A stretch of 36,919 nt of DNA from Ferrovibrio sp. (GCF_019636075.1 NZ_JAHBYG010000043.1:1-36919), one strand, 5' to 3'; shown: positions 10,501 through 18,363, counted from the stretch's first letter. Notes: a model not told the origin generated them from the sequence alone. Made by a program: numbers and translations.

Positions 10501-11495
10501 ACATGGCAGGCGGCACAGCCGGAATGGCGGTAATCGCCCGGCTGGTCGTTGGTGCCGATGAACCACATGAAGGGATCGTTCAGGCGAGTCTTATGGATGT
10601 TGATCACCGGCACGGCGATGCGCAGGCCGGTGGCGGGGCCGCGATTGGATTGCCTGATATCGGGGCGGCCAGGCTCTTCCAGGCGCTGAATCGCGCCGGG
10701 GCCCGCCGTGGCGATGCTGGGCAGGCCGATTTCGGGGAATTGCGTGATGATGTTGCGCCCGCCGCGTTCGAACACGCGGAAGATATCGCCAGGCGGGATC
10801 ACCTCCCAGGCCGGCAGCGGCACGAATTGCGGCAGCACGCCGCGCTGCAACGTCATCTTCTCGGTAATCTCGCCGGGGCTCTTGATCAGCGCCGGCTGGC
10901 CGTCGCGGGTATAAGCCTCGCCCAGGATGTAATTCTTGAACGGTAGAATGCCGTTGTTATAGGAGGCCCCGCCCCATAGCATGGCACCCGTGGCCATCAG
11001 GCTGCGCTCGGCGGCCTGGATGATCGGCAGATGGCAGGCGCCGCAGGCCTCGCGCGCCACGCGGTAATCCGATGGATTGATGAAGCGGATATATTCCGGG
11101 CTTTCGCGGTTCAGCAATGTGTAGCTGCGCGTGGGATTGGCGCTGCTGGGATAATGCCAACTGCGCGGAAAGCGCGGCAGCACATGGGCCTTGTCGCGCG
11201 CCGCCGCATACTCCTCCATCCGGCCCGGCAGGCGGATTTTCGGATCGCCGCCATGGCAATCGGCACAGCCGATATTCACCGAGGCATTCTGGTGCATGGT
11301 GGCGGCATCGGTGCTGGTATGGCAGGTGATGCAGCCTTCGCTTTTGGCCGCCGCCGCCTCGGCCGGCTGCAGGGCCGGCGCGTCGGGCGCGGTCACGTAG
11401 GTGATATTCTGCGGCTTCTCGTCGCCGGCAGCCAACACCATGCCGCCGGCCAGCAGCGTGGCGAAAATCAGGGCTATGCCAACGACGGTGCGCAT
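7527..11495 (-). CDS. Giant decaheme c-type cytochrome with LVIVD beta-propeller repeats
   Basis: A 1322-residue exported protein with signal peptide MRTVVGIALIFATLLAGGMV. I count ten CXXCH heme motifs: CITCH, CADCH, CGACH, CAACH, CMVCH, CVDCH, CKDCH, CYTCH, CAGCH and CTDCH, all in the first two thirds (first Cys about residue 55). The last third holds about six LVIVD-type repeats, for example YLFVAEGAKGFRVYDV, GLAVVDVTDPTKP and GLAIVDIEKPEQP, which should fold as a beta-propeller. The tail is Pro/Ala-rich. Size, multiple hemes and a propeller suggest a periplasmic or cell-surface electron-transfer protein with a substrate- or partner-binding platform. The ATG overlaps the beta-barrel gene stop (TGATG). 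It is not an obvious homologue of MtrC/OmcA. Heme count and domain order are direct; surface location is inferred. Confidence 0.92.
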   Translation of the reverse strand: MRTVVGIALIFATLLAGGMVLAAGDEKPQNITYVTAPDAPALQPAEAAAAKSEGCITCHTSTDAATMHQNASVNIGCADCHGGDPKIRLPGRMEEYAAARDKAHVLPRFPRSWHYPSSANPTRSYTLLNRESPEYIRFINPSDYRVAREACGACHLPIIQAAERSLMATGAMLWGGASYNNGILPFKNYILGEAYTRDGQPALIKSPGEITEKMTLQRGVLPQFVPLPAWEVIPPGDIFRVFERGGRNIITQFPEIGLPSIATAGPGAIQRLEEPGRPDIRQSNRGPATGLRIAVPVINIHKTRLNDPFMWFIGTNDQPGDYRHSGCAACHVVYANDRDPRHSGPYSAFGHDGKSVSKDPTIPNDRSGHPLKHQFTRAIPTSQCMVCHMHQPNIFLNSMLGYTMWDYEPDAPHMFPAKQKYPSPEEEHAILMRNPEEAAIRGNWGDVDFLKKVWELNPGLKSTQFADYHGHGWNFRAIFKRDRKGNLLDAEGRKVNDDDPQKFKKAVHMSSVHVDAGMQCVDCHFAQDSHGNGYIYGEVANAIEIRCKDCHGTAASHPSLRTSGPAAPPGGTDLSLLRLQDGRKRFEWRGTECNKPASETRDCKLIQRAALDPDREWEVSLVKDTVNPANPHYNEKAARAKLAAQLPKDAGGVRIAAAGNPIKFGPGVAKEQLAHKDEEMECYTCHLSWTTSCAGCHLPIQANRKTERHHYEGGETRNFATYNPQVARDEMFQLGRHQSSKGNTIAPIRSTSALILSSQNINRERIYIQQAPIAASGYSSQAFAPHYPHTERRTETKTCTDCHVSAANDNNAIMAQLLLHGTNFVNFVGFNAWTGGEGGIEATQVTEWDEPQAVIGSYLHKYAYPDYFAQHQARGRKLPEAPEMGSFSHPGGDARCLQLRGEYLFVAEGAKGFRVYDVASIANKGVSQRIITAPFSPLGHDTHIASKNATCMALPTNQPIAPLRQNKDEATRKLMLEANQEQPFHPIYNYAFITDAVEGLIVTNVNTLADGEPRNNFLKRDLTWNAGGVLTGASHITIAGSYFYITVPRGIVVLDMFDPLKPKVAAQIPLAGARATAVQFRYLFVTYNDGVKGGLAVVDVTDPTKPVRVQGADLPLADARRVYLARTFAYVAAGKDGLAIVDIEKPEQPRLYQRYTADGQISDASDVIVGSTNATLFAYVADGANGLKVVQLTDPDSQPAFYGFSPDPKPNLIAWKKTVYPARALSKGLDRDRGVDETGGQIAVFGRLGSRPLTLDEQRMLYLDDRKKLWAVSDTPQAGEFVPAQPQMPAKAPESRAPAAVPAPAIPSGPVPRHLERRAAMP

Positions 11496-13381
11496 CAGTA
11501 GGTCAGGATCGCGTTGAACAGCACGGAATAGAACCGGCTGCGGTTGCTTTCAGGGTCGACGGCAAACAATTCGCGGAAACCTTCGCCGCCGAACAATACG
11601 GCGCCGGATGCGCGGAACACCACATTCTGGATGAAGGTGGGGCGATAGATCAAAGCCGCCGAAAGATCCCAGCCGATCTCGTTGGAGCAGAGCTTGGATT
11701 TGGTGCCAAGCGTGGGCTGCACGCCGAGCGGCAATTGATTGCAATCGTTGCCCTGGTTGCGCAGCGTTGCCACCACCGAGCTATCGGCAAAGCGCAGGTA
11801 ATTCACATTGGTGGTGAAGCGCAATTCCGGTGTCAGATCCATATCGAAACCGCCGCCGACCAGGATCAGACCGGGATTGATGAAATTCGACTGGCCCTGT
11901 TCCTTGGAAGAACGCAGCGAATTCAGCAATCCGTTGCGGCCCGACAGCGTAACGCCGCCGCCGCCGATCAACGGCACCGCCTGGCGCACCCAATAGCTGG
12001 TATCGGCCCCGGCGAATTGCGGATTCTCGAAAATCGCATCGAAGCCGGTTTCCTTGCGGTCGTAAGGATCCTTGTCGCCCGAGGCATAGAGGAAACTGCC
12101 GCGCAGGCGCAGCCAGTTGATATCCACCGAAGGTTCGGCGGCAAACATGAAGGCGCGGATATCGGCCTTCTCGTCGCGGGTCTGCGAGGCGAACTGGCTG
12201 GCGCTGTTGCTGCCGAAAGCATAATAGAGCGAATGGGTCAGGTTGAAGCGGCCGAAATGCCCGTCGCCGCTGAACCCCAGATAGGTCACGTCGTAATCAT
12301 GCGGCCGCTGGGTGGCGAACACCGCCGGGCGTTCCTGGAAACCGTTATTATTGAAAAAGCGCTCCTGATCGCCCTCGCGGTTGCGATTGTGGATCACGGT
12401 GAATTGCGATGTGTAGCCGACGATCGGCATATCCTGCCAATACAGATTGGCCAGGAATACATCGTCCTTGCGCAATTCCTTGGTCACATCGTTGAGGCCG
12501 GAATTGGTATCCTTCTCCACCCGGCGGAACCAGCCGAGATTGTATTGGAAGAAATTGTTGAAGCGGGTGCCGAACAGGCGCACGCCCATCTGATTGTCTT
12601 GAAATACGAAACCGCGAAAATCGCTGGTGATCGGCTGGATGCCAAGCCGAATGGAATCGAAATCGTAGCGATCCGAGACATTGCGGATATGGTAATCGAA
12701 AAAACCTTCCTGGATGCCCAGGAACGGATCTTGGCGCGACGATCCCTGCGCGGGATTGACCCGCAGGATGCGGTCTTCCTCGGCATCCACGCGATTATAT
12801 TGCAGCACCGGGGTGAGGCGCAGTTCGATATCCGGCGGCTTGAATGCCGTATCGCCCTTGATGAAGGACAGCGAGGGGATCAGCGTGGTGGCGAAAAGCT
12901 GCTGGTCCACGCGGCCGAACGCATCCAGCCGCTTGCCGGCATCGGCCGAACCTTGCAGCGATACCGGCTGCGGAAAACTGCGCGGTTCGTAGATGGTGTC
13001 GGAAATCAGCGAGAGATTGACAAAGTAGTCGCCCATGATCGGGCGGTCGCCCTTCAGCGTGTTCTGATTATAAGGATCCCACCAGCGTTCATTCACGCCG
13101 ACCGATTCGATCAGGCGCCAGCGATCCGGCACCGGCAATGTCTCGCGCGGCAGCGAGGGCGAAGGCGGCGGCACCGCCTTGGGATCGATCGGCGGCAAAG
13201 GCTCGGGCTCGGCCTGCGGACCGGGCCGGCGGCGCGGCATATCCTGCGCCATCAGCACGCCCTGCCCGGCATCGCGGAACTCGAACACCTCTTCCTTGCC
13301 CGCACGCGCCTCTTGCGCCCCGGCCAGCAGGCCGGCGCAGCCGAACAGCAGAAGGGTGGATAGTTTCAGCGTCCGCGACAT
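11495..13381 (-). CDS. Predicted outer-membrane beta-barrel protein of the cytochrome operon
   Basis: The 628-residue protein begins MSRTLKLSTLLLFGCAGLLAGAQEARAG, a signal peptide. A Pro-rich linker follows (about residues 45-85). The rest is rich in alternating polar/aromatic strands, such as FNLTHSLYYAFGS and ELRFTTNVNYLRFADS, with no long hydrophobic helix. It ends SVLFNAILTY, a C-terminal aromatic residue of the kind that BamA recognises. These features support an outer-membrane barrel. The longer upstream open frame overlaps the preceding gene and is rejected; the chosen ATG overlaps that gene's end by 16 bases. Between two exported multiheme genes it could be the porin sheath of a porin-cytochrome conduit, as MtrB/PioB are, but I see no direct MtrB signature such as its N-terminal CXXC. 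Confidence 0.72.
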   Translation of the reverse strand: MSRTLKLSTLLLFGCAGLLAGAQEARAGKEEVFEFRDAGQGVLMAQDMPRRRPGPQAEPEPLPPIDPKAVPPPSPSLPRETLPVPDRWRLIESVGVNERWWDPYNQNTLKGDRPIMGDYFVNLSLISDTIYEPRSFPQPVSLQGSADAGKRLDAFGRVDQQLFATTLIPSLSFIKGDTAFKPPDIELRLTPVLQYNRVDAEEDRILRVNPAQGSSRQDPFLGIQEGFFDYHIRNVSDRYDFDSIRLGIQPITSDFRGFVFQDNQMGVRLFGTRFNNFFQYNLGWFRRVEKDTNSGLNDVTKELRKDDVFLANLYWQDMPIVGYTSQFTVIHNRNREGDQERFFNNNGFQERPAVFATQRPHDYDVTYLGFSGDGHFGRFNLTHSLYYAFGSNSASQFASQTRDEKADIRAFMFAAEPSVDINWLRLRGSFLYASGDKDPYDRKETGFDAIFENPQFAGADTSYWVRQAVPLIGGGGVTLSGRNGLLNSLRSSKEQGQSNFINPGLILVGGGFDMDLTPELRFTTNVNYLRFADSSVVATLRNQGNDCNQLPLGVQPTLGTKSKLCSNEIGWDLSAALIYRPTFIQNVVFRASGAVLFGGEGFRELFAVDPESNRSRFYSVLFNAILTY

Positions 13382-15297
13382 GGCAATTGGATATTGGAAT
13401 AGTTGAAAGGTTTGAACGGGCAACTGACATAACGCGGCGCCACGCCACGGATCACCTGCCGTTCGATGCGGATGCCATCGGGCGCATTGCCCAGGCCGTT
13501 GCTGGCGCCATTGGCAAGCCCGAGAAAACCGATCATGTCGTCCTGGTCGATGCCGTCGCCCGATACGCCGATAGCGCCGACCAGCACATTGCCGCGATAG
13601 ATCGGCACGCCGCCGGCAAAAATCTGCGCGCCATTGGCCAGCCGCGTGGGGCCGCCGGCGGTAAGGCGCGGCAGCGTGGGCGCATTGGCGGTGAGCGTGC
13701 CATCCACCGCATTGCCGGCCACGCAACCCGCCACGCTGGGCAGCGAACCATCCAGCCGCGCCACGATATCGGCCAGCACCAGATCGAGTTGCAGGCCCAC
13801 ATTGAACGGGCTCCACACCCGGTATGGCGTGCTGAACGGGCCTTCGGCATAGCTGACGATGCCATCGGGATAGAACGGCCTGTGCAGATTGCCGAAGCCG
13901 CGCGCTGAAAACGCCGTGCCATCGGCCAATGCATTGCCGCCGATGAAATTGCGCGCCGATGTGGCATAGCGCGCCACGCCGGGCAGATTGAAGACGCCAG
14001 CCACCGAATAGGCGTTGCCATTAGGGGCTGCCGTCAGATTATCGAACGGCGTATTGCCAGCCAGGTTGGAGGAAAAGAAAGCCGCTGTGCGTGCCTTTTG
14101 CAGGCTTACATCGATGCCGAAAATCGGCGCATCGCCGGTGCGGGCAATCGCCAGGATATTGGCTTCGTTATCGACGATGGAAACAGTCACCTCGGCAAAA
14201 CTGCCCAGAGGCCGGCGAATCTGCGCCCGCGCACGATAGGCCACGGTAAGTGCCTGCTGCACGATCTGGCGCACTTCGGCAGCCGTAAGCCTATCGCCGG
14301 CCGCCAGCGTGGCCGCCGCGCTGGCGGCCGGCGGAAAGCGGTTATTGTCGGCACCGTCGGTAAGCACGAAAGCCGGCAGGCCGGCATATTGCGGGGCATT
14401 GGTGCTGGCATCGCTTTGAATGCCGGACGCCGTGGCGCCATAAGCCTGACCGGCCCGCGACGCGCCGGCAGTGAAATATCCGGCTACGTTCACGAAGGCG
14501 CCGCCGCCCGGCGCCGCCGGCGCGCCGCCCGGATTGCTGGCCAGATCGCGCTGATCCACATCCATATAGCGCAGCAGGCGGCCATCCACCGCGATGCGGT
14601 AGGCCTTGATCTCTTCCGGCGGCTCGAAACCGCTCTGGCCGGCCAGGGCGATCAGTTCATCCACGTTGCGGTCGTAATCGGTGATGTTGAGATCCAGGCC
14701 GTAAATGCCGTCCGCAATCACGCCGAGGCCGCCGATCACGCTCTGGCCGGCATAGAGCGGCACGCCACCCGGATCGGCCGAAAGCCCCAGCGGCGAGCGG
14801 CGCGGCCCCTGGCCCAAAGCCGCACCGGCATTGGCGCGCAGCAGATCGGAACATGGCAGTTGGCTGAACTGCACGCCATAAAGCGGCCCACCAGGCTGAT
14901 TGGTTTCCCCGACGTTGAAATGCTCCTGCACGATCTGGCTGGCGGTGCGCGTGGTGAAGGCATTGCCGCCCGACGAGAGGTAAGCACCGGTCACCGCCTT
15001 GGCGATGGCGGCAAGCGCGCTGTCGATGATGTTGATCTGCTCCAGACCATTGCCCTGCGGAATGCCGCGCCCAGACGTGATCTGAAAAGTGCCGCCGGCG
15101 CCGGTCATGCGATAGACGCCCAGCACATTGCCCAAGCGATCCACCACCGCGATGGTGGCCAACTGGCCGCGCGCCTGGGCCTCCTGCACGGCGCGGCTGA
15201 TGATCAGATCAACCTGTGCCGCCGTAAGATTCTGCGCCCGCGCCGCCTGCGGCAGCAGCAGAAAGGCCAGCAATAGACCAGCGAAAAAGCGCATCAT
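13366..15297 (-). CDS. Secreted tandem GlcG/HbpS-domain protein (heme-binding protein family)
   Basis: A 643-residue exported protein (signal peptide ends QAARAQ) containing two GlcG/HbpS (DUF336) domains. The first opens with LTAAQVDLIISRAVQEAQARG and IAVVDRLGNVLGVYRMTGA; the second with LTAAEVRQIVQQALTVAYRARAQ and VSIVDNEANILAIARTGDAP. Each ends in the family's glycine-rich cofactor-like segment, VIGGLGVIADGIYG and LVGAIGVSGDGIDQDD. HbpS members bind heme or act in redox sensing; GlcG-like domains may bind small organic acids. Several Cys (for example QLPCSD, VSCPF) may form disulfides. Its ATG overlaps the small secreted protein's stop (ATGA), so it is inside the operon. A role in heme handling or as an accessory subunit is inferred. 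Two fused domains plus long inserts make it about four times the usual single-domain length. Confidence 0.82.
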   Translation of the reverse strand: MMRFFAGLLLAFLLLPQAARAQNLTAAQVDLIISRAVQEAQARGQLATIAVVDRLGNVLGVYRMTGAGGTFQITSGRGIPQGNGLEQINIIDSALAAIAKAVTGAYLSSGGNAFTTRTASQIVQEHFNVGETNQPGGPLYGVQFSQLPCSDLLRANAGAALGQGPRRSPLGLSADPGGVPLYAGQSVIGGLGVIADGIYGLDLNITDYDRNVDELIALAGQSGFEPPEEIKAYRIAVDGRLLRYMDVDQRDLASNPGGAPAAPGGGAFVNVAGYFTAGASRAGQAYGATASGIQSDASTNAPQYAGLPAFVLTDGADNNRFPPAASAAATLAAGDRLTAAEVRQIVQQALTVAYRARAQIRRPLGSFAEVTVSIVDNEANILAIARTGDAPIFGIDVSLQKARTAAFFSSNLAGNTPFDNLTAAPNGNAYSVAGVFNLPGVARYATSARNFIGGNALADGTAFSARGFGNLHRPFYPDGIVSYAEGPFSTPYRVWSPFNVGLQLDLVLADIVARLDGSLPSVAGCVAGNAVDGTLTANAPTLPRLTAGGPTRLANGAQIFAGGVPIYRGNVLVGAIGVSGDGIDQDDMIGFLGLANGASNGLGNAPDGIRIERQVIRGVAPRYVSCPFKPFNYSNIQLPCRGR

Positions 15298-15719
15298 GGC
15301 CGCACCAGCGTGATCGAGCCATATTTGAACGCATCGCCCGTGCGGTAGGCCACGAAGATATCGACCGGGAAATACGCCGCCGAAATATCCTCATCCAGAA
15401 TCTTGAAGGTGAGGCTGCCGCCCTGCGCCGCAAAGCGGTTGTCGATCAACGCGGCGCGTTCGCCCGACCAGTCGATCCAAAAGCCTTCCGCGTTGCGCTG
15501 CAAGGGCTGGTTGTTGCCGAACCGTGCAAACACATAGGTGGCCAGCGGCTGGTCGCCATTCAGCGGCACGGTGATCTGCAACGGCGGGCTGGCGGCATTG
15601 CGGACGACGGCAGGCGCCAGATTGGGGCCTTTCACGCTAAGCGCCGGGGCATTGATGCTCTGGGCCTGGGCAATCCCAGGCAACAGCAGCAACGCAAGCA
15701 GGATCAGCAGCCGCTTCAT
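15294..15719 (-). CDS. Small secreted protein between FHA-cytochrome and GlcG-like genes (unknown function)
   Basis: The 141-residue product begins MKRLLILLALLLLPGIAQAQ, a textbook signal peptide. The mature part is short, beta-rich and lacks Cys and heme motifs; visible stretches are LATYVFARFGNNQPLQ and GGSLTFKILDEDISAAYFPVDIFVAYRTG. I do not recognise a family. Four-base ATGA overlaps join it to both neighbours, so it is produced stoichiometrically with the conduit genes and is probably a periplasmic partner of them. Confidence 0.8.
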   Translation of the reverse strand: MKRLLILLALLLLPGIAQAQSINAPALSVKGPNLAPAVVRNAASPPLQITVPLNGDQPLATYVFARFGNNQPLQRNAEGFWIDWSGERAALIDNRFAAQGGSLTFKILDEDISAAYFPVDIFVAYRTGDAFKYGSITLVRP

Positions 15720-17482
15720 CGCGCCGCCTCCCCTGCCTTACCGCCCGCCACCATGGCCGTCATGCTGGCCTGCTGCAGGCGTGGCAGAAATTCGGCATGA
15801 TCGGCTGGTTTTTCCTTGCGCATGGACGGCAAGCCTTCGCGGTGGAAGACATGGCAGGCCACGCAAGTGGATGCGATCTTGTTTGTCGACTTCTCGCCGC
15901 CATGGCAAGAGCGGCAGGTATTGATGCCGGGCATCAGCAGATCGGCGGCGGCAGCCGATACATCGGCCTTGTGGCATTCAAGGCAAGGCACTTCGCGGTG
16001 ATCCTTGTGCGGGAAGCGCGCCAGCGGCATGAAGCGGTCGGCCAGTTGCGGCTTCGCCACCTCGAAGCCGCCATTGGCCTCCACCAGCATGTGGCATTCG
16101 CCGCACAGGCCCTTGCCCAGCTTGCCGTTTAGGATTTCATCCGCCTTGCGGTCTGCCCAGGCCCGCGCTTCCAGCTTTTCCGCCTCGGTCAACACCTGAC
16201 CGGGGCGGCGGCGCTGCGGATCGGTGGAAGGCTCGGCTTCGCGCGGTTCGCCGCGCAACGCACGCGCGGCATAGAAATCCGCCACCATGCGCTTGGCCTC
16301 GCGTACCGAACCATGGGGCATCTCGCGCTCGGGCGCCAGCGCCTCGAAACGCAGGCTATGGCAATCGCGGCATTGGCCTTCGAAGCTGATCGGCAGCATG
16401 CCAACGCCGCCGCTATCGGGCTTGTGGCAGGATGCGCATTCCAGCTTCACATTGCCCTTCTCGGGATGGCGCAGATCGGCTTTCAGATGTTTGTCGTGCG
16501 GGAATTTCAGGCCCGACACTTCCTGCGGCGGCGGCGCGGTGTTGAGCGCCACGCGGGTCCAGCCGCCGCCAGACATGAAATCCGCCGGAATGCTGGGCTT
16601 GAATTCCGGATGCTGGCGATCGAAATCGCGCACGTCCAGCAATGGCGTGCCGGCCAGGCGCTTGCTCAGGTCGGTATGGCAACTGGCGCAGAATTTTTCA
16701 TCGCGCAGCACCACCGGCTGCGGACCGGTATGCTCCTTGTGGCAATTCTGGCAGCTATAGCCATCCAGCCCCACATGGGCGGAATCGGCCGGCTTGGCGT
16801 GCATCTGCACATTGGTATGGCAGGTGAGGCAGGCATCGTCGCGCACCTGGATGAAAGGCTGTTGGTGGCAGCTTTCGCAGGTGGCACCGAAGAATTTATG
16901 CGGGTTGGAAATCTCGCCCGAGAGCCAGACCTTGTCGGCATTGCCTGGCCAGTGGCTGGCCAGATTCATCATGCCGGCATCCTTGCGATCGGGCTTGAAA
17001 AAGCCGCCGACCACCGGCAATGCCACGAAAATGGCGAAAACCGCAGCGAATAGCAGCCACGACCAGCCGCGCTTGCCCAGGCCCACGCTGCCCAGATCGG
17101 TGCGGCTGCGCGCCTTGAGCTCGGCCAGATCGTCGGTGGCAGCTTCCACCTGGCGCAACTTGAACGACAGGTCATACTCATCGCCCTTCAACCGCGCCTG
17201 CATGCGATAGGGGCCGACATCGATGCGGTCGCCCGGCGTGATCGGATGCACGCTCTTGAAGCTGCCATTCACCAGCACGCCGCCTTCGGCTTCCGAAACC
17301 AGCGTGGGACCGCCGAGGCGATCCTCGATGGTGAAGGCATGCAGCAGCACGCGCGGATCGGCGATATGGATTTCGCAATTGGCGCTGCGTCCCACCCGCA
17401 CGCTGGCGGATTCGATCAGCTTTTCGCGCCGCGTCTCGCCGCCCTTGGTCCGCTGTGTCACCTCTACCAGCAGCAGCTTCAT
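15716..17482 (-). CDS. Membrane-anchored decaheme cytochrome c with cytoplasmic FHA domain
   Basis: A 588-residue protein with an unusual architecture. Residues about 20-100 form a forkhead-associated (phosphothreonine-binding) domain, with VRVGRSANCEI, LLHAFTIEDR and GVLVNGS. One transmembrane helix follows (about 140-162, WSWLLFAAVFAIFVALPVVGG), then a periplasmic part with ten CXXCH motifs: CESCH, CLTCH, CQNCH, CASCH twice, CRDCH, CGECH, CLECH, CRSCH and CVACH. Several His-rich HKDH/HKEH segments supply distal ligands, as in cytochrome c3/c7 folds. The start MKLLLVEVTQ is chosen because the upstream frame is a shadow of the neighbouring gene; it lies five bases after that gene's stop. It probably takes electrons from (or gives them to) the membrane cytochrome b encoded upstream. 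The FHA domain implies control by a Thr kinase. Confidence 0.92.
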   Translation of the reverse strand: MKLLLVEVTQRTKGGETRREKLIESASVRVGRSANCEIHIADPRVLLHAFTIEDRLGGPTLVSEAEGGVLVNGSFKSVHPITPGDRIDVGPYRMQARLKGDEYDLSFKLRQVEAATDDLAELKARSRTDLGSVGLGKRGWSWLLFAAVFAIFVALPVVGGFFKPDRKDAGMMNLASHWPGNADKVWLSGEISNPHKFFGATCESCHQQPFIQVRDDACLTCHTNVQMHAKPADSAHVGLDGYSCQNCHKEHTGPQPVVLRDEKFCASCHTDLSKRLAGTPLLDVRDFDRQHPEFKPSIPADFMSGGGWTRVALNTAPPPQEVSGLKFPHDKHLKADLRHPEKGNVKLECASCHKPDSGGVGMLPISFEGQCRDCHSLRFEALAPEREMPHGSVREAKRMVADFYAARALRGEPREAEPSTDPQRRRPGQVLTEAEKLEARAWADRKADEILNGKLGKGLCGECHMLVEANGGFEVAKPQLADRFMPLARFPHKDHREVPCLECHKADVSAAAADLLMPGINTCRSCHGGEKSTNKIASTCVACHVFHREGLPSMRKEKPADHAEFLPRLQQASMTAMVAGGKAGEAAR

Positions 17483-17487
17483 GGCGC

Positions 17488-18354
17488 TCACCAGTAATAA
17501 AAGACGCTGAAGACATGCGCGAACAGCGCTGCCAGCAGGCCAAAGGTGAGCGGGACATGGAAAAACAGCCAGACCTTGAGCAACGCGCCAAGCTGCACAT
17601 CGCGCCGGGCCCGCTCCAGCAGGCCCTCCTTGCGCGCCAACAGCCCCAGCAATTGCCGCATCAGCGCCTGATTGCCGGTTTCCTCGGCAGCCAGCTTGGT
17701 CACCAGCAGGCGCGCCGCCGTGGTGGCGCAATGCGGATCGTTGCCTGCAAGCTGGCGCCAGAATGTGCCGCCCACCTTGGTGTCGGTGGCCGACGAGATC
17801 AGCGCACGATTGACCGCCTCCGATAGCGGCAGGCCAACGCGGCGGATTTCACGGTCCAGATCGGCAATCTGCGCCAGCATCTGCTGCAAAGTCGTGCCGC
17901 GGCGATTTTCGGTCATCAGCTGCGGATAGCGTAGATAGGCATAAACGCCGAAAATGCCGCTGACGATCACCGTCAGCATCAGCCCGTAGGCCAGGGTATG
18001 CACGTTCCAGCCGACCTGGAATCCGGCATGCAGCGTGGCAATCACGATCAGCGCCAGGCCGAGATAGACATGGGCCGAGAGCCAGTCTGCCAGGCGGTCG
18101 GCAGAAGGCCCGTAGCGCCGCTTGCGGATGCCGAACCAGGCCAGGAAAAGAATGATACCCAGCCCGATGGTGCCCAAAGTATAACCCAGCCAGGTGCCGC
18201 CATTGGGCTCGGGATAGGCATCGTGGAACACATAGGCCAGGATCGCCAGGATGCAGAGGCCCAACGCGAACCGCAGATAGCGGAAGCCGCGATAGACCAG
18301 CACCGACTCATGCCGGCTGGCTTCGATGCGGGAGGAGCTCACATCGCTGCTCAT
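17488..18354 (-). CDS. Inner-membrane di-heme cytochrome b-like protein
   Basis: A 288-residue protein with about five predicted membrane helices (roughly residues 25-45, 55-76, 92-112, 118-140 and 258-285). Two helices carry His pairs with identical spacing: H95/H109 (AHVYL to TLHAG) and H266/H280 (FFHVP to FAHVF), each 14 residues apart. This is the arrangement by which ferric reductases and NADPH oxidases hold two stacked b hemes between two helices. A soluble helical segment (about 145-255) separates the last helix. I cannot name an exact family, but a transmembrane di-heme b electron carrier fits, and its neighbours are an NAD(P)H/Fe-S reductase and a periplasmic cytochrome. The ATG lies nine bases after the reductase gene. 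Confidence 0.8.
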   Translation of the reverse strand: MSSDVSSSRIEASRHESVLVYRGFRYLRFALGLCILAILAYVFHDAYPEPNGGTWLGYTLGTIGLGIILFLAWFGIRKRRYGPSADRLADWLSAHVYLGLALIVIATLHAGFQVGWNVHTLAYGLMLTVIVSGIFGVYAYLRYPQLMTENRRGTTLQQMLAQIADLDREIRRVGLPLSEAVNRALISSATDTKVGGTFWRQLAGNDPHCATTAARLLVTKLAAEETGNQALMRQLLGLLARKEGLLERARRDVQLGALLKVWLFFHVPLTFGLLAALFAHVFSVFYYW

Positions 18355-18363
18355 GGCGCGCCG

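Noticed and set aside
7554..10946. Plus-strand open frame of 1130 codons opposite the decaheme gene
   Set aside because: The opposite strand has ten CXXCH motifs, a signal peptide and LVIVD repeats; this frame has only shadow-type composition.
7527..11495. Hydroxylamine oxidoreductase or nitrite reductase identity for the decaheme protein
   Set aside because: There is no HAO Tyr cross-link region or NrfA CXXCK motif; the LVIVD propeller is not part of either family.
13381..13816. N-terminal extension of the beta-barrel gene upstream of MSRTLK
   Set aside because: It overlaps the GlcG-like gene for 430 bases and has Arg/Gly shadow composition; the signal peptide begins at 13381.
17483..17731. 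N-terminal extension of the FHA-cytochrome
   Set aside because: It overlaps the membrane cytochrome b gene and lacks homology; MKLLLVEVTQ is the natural FHA-protein start.
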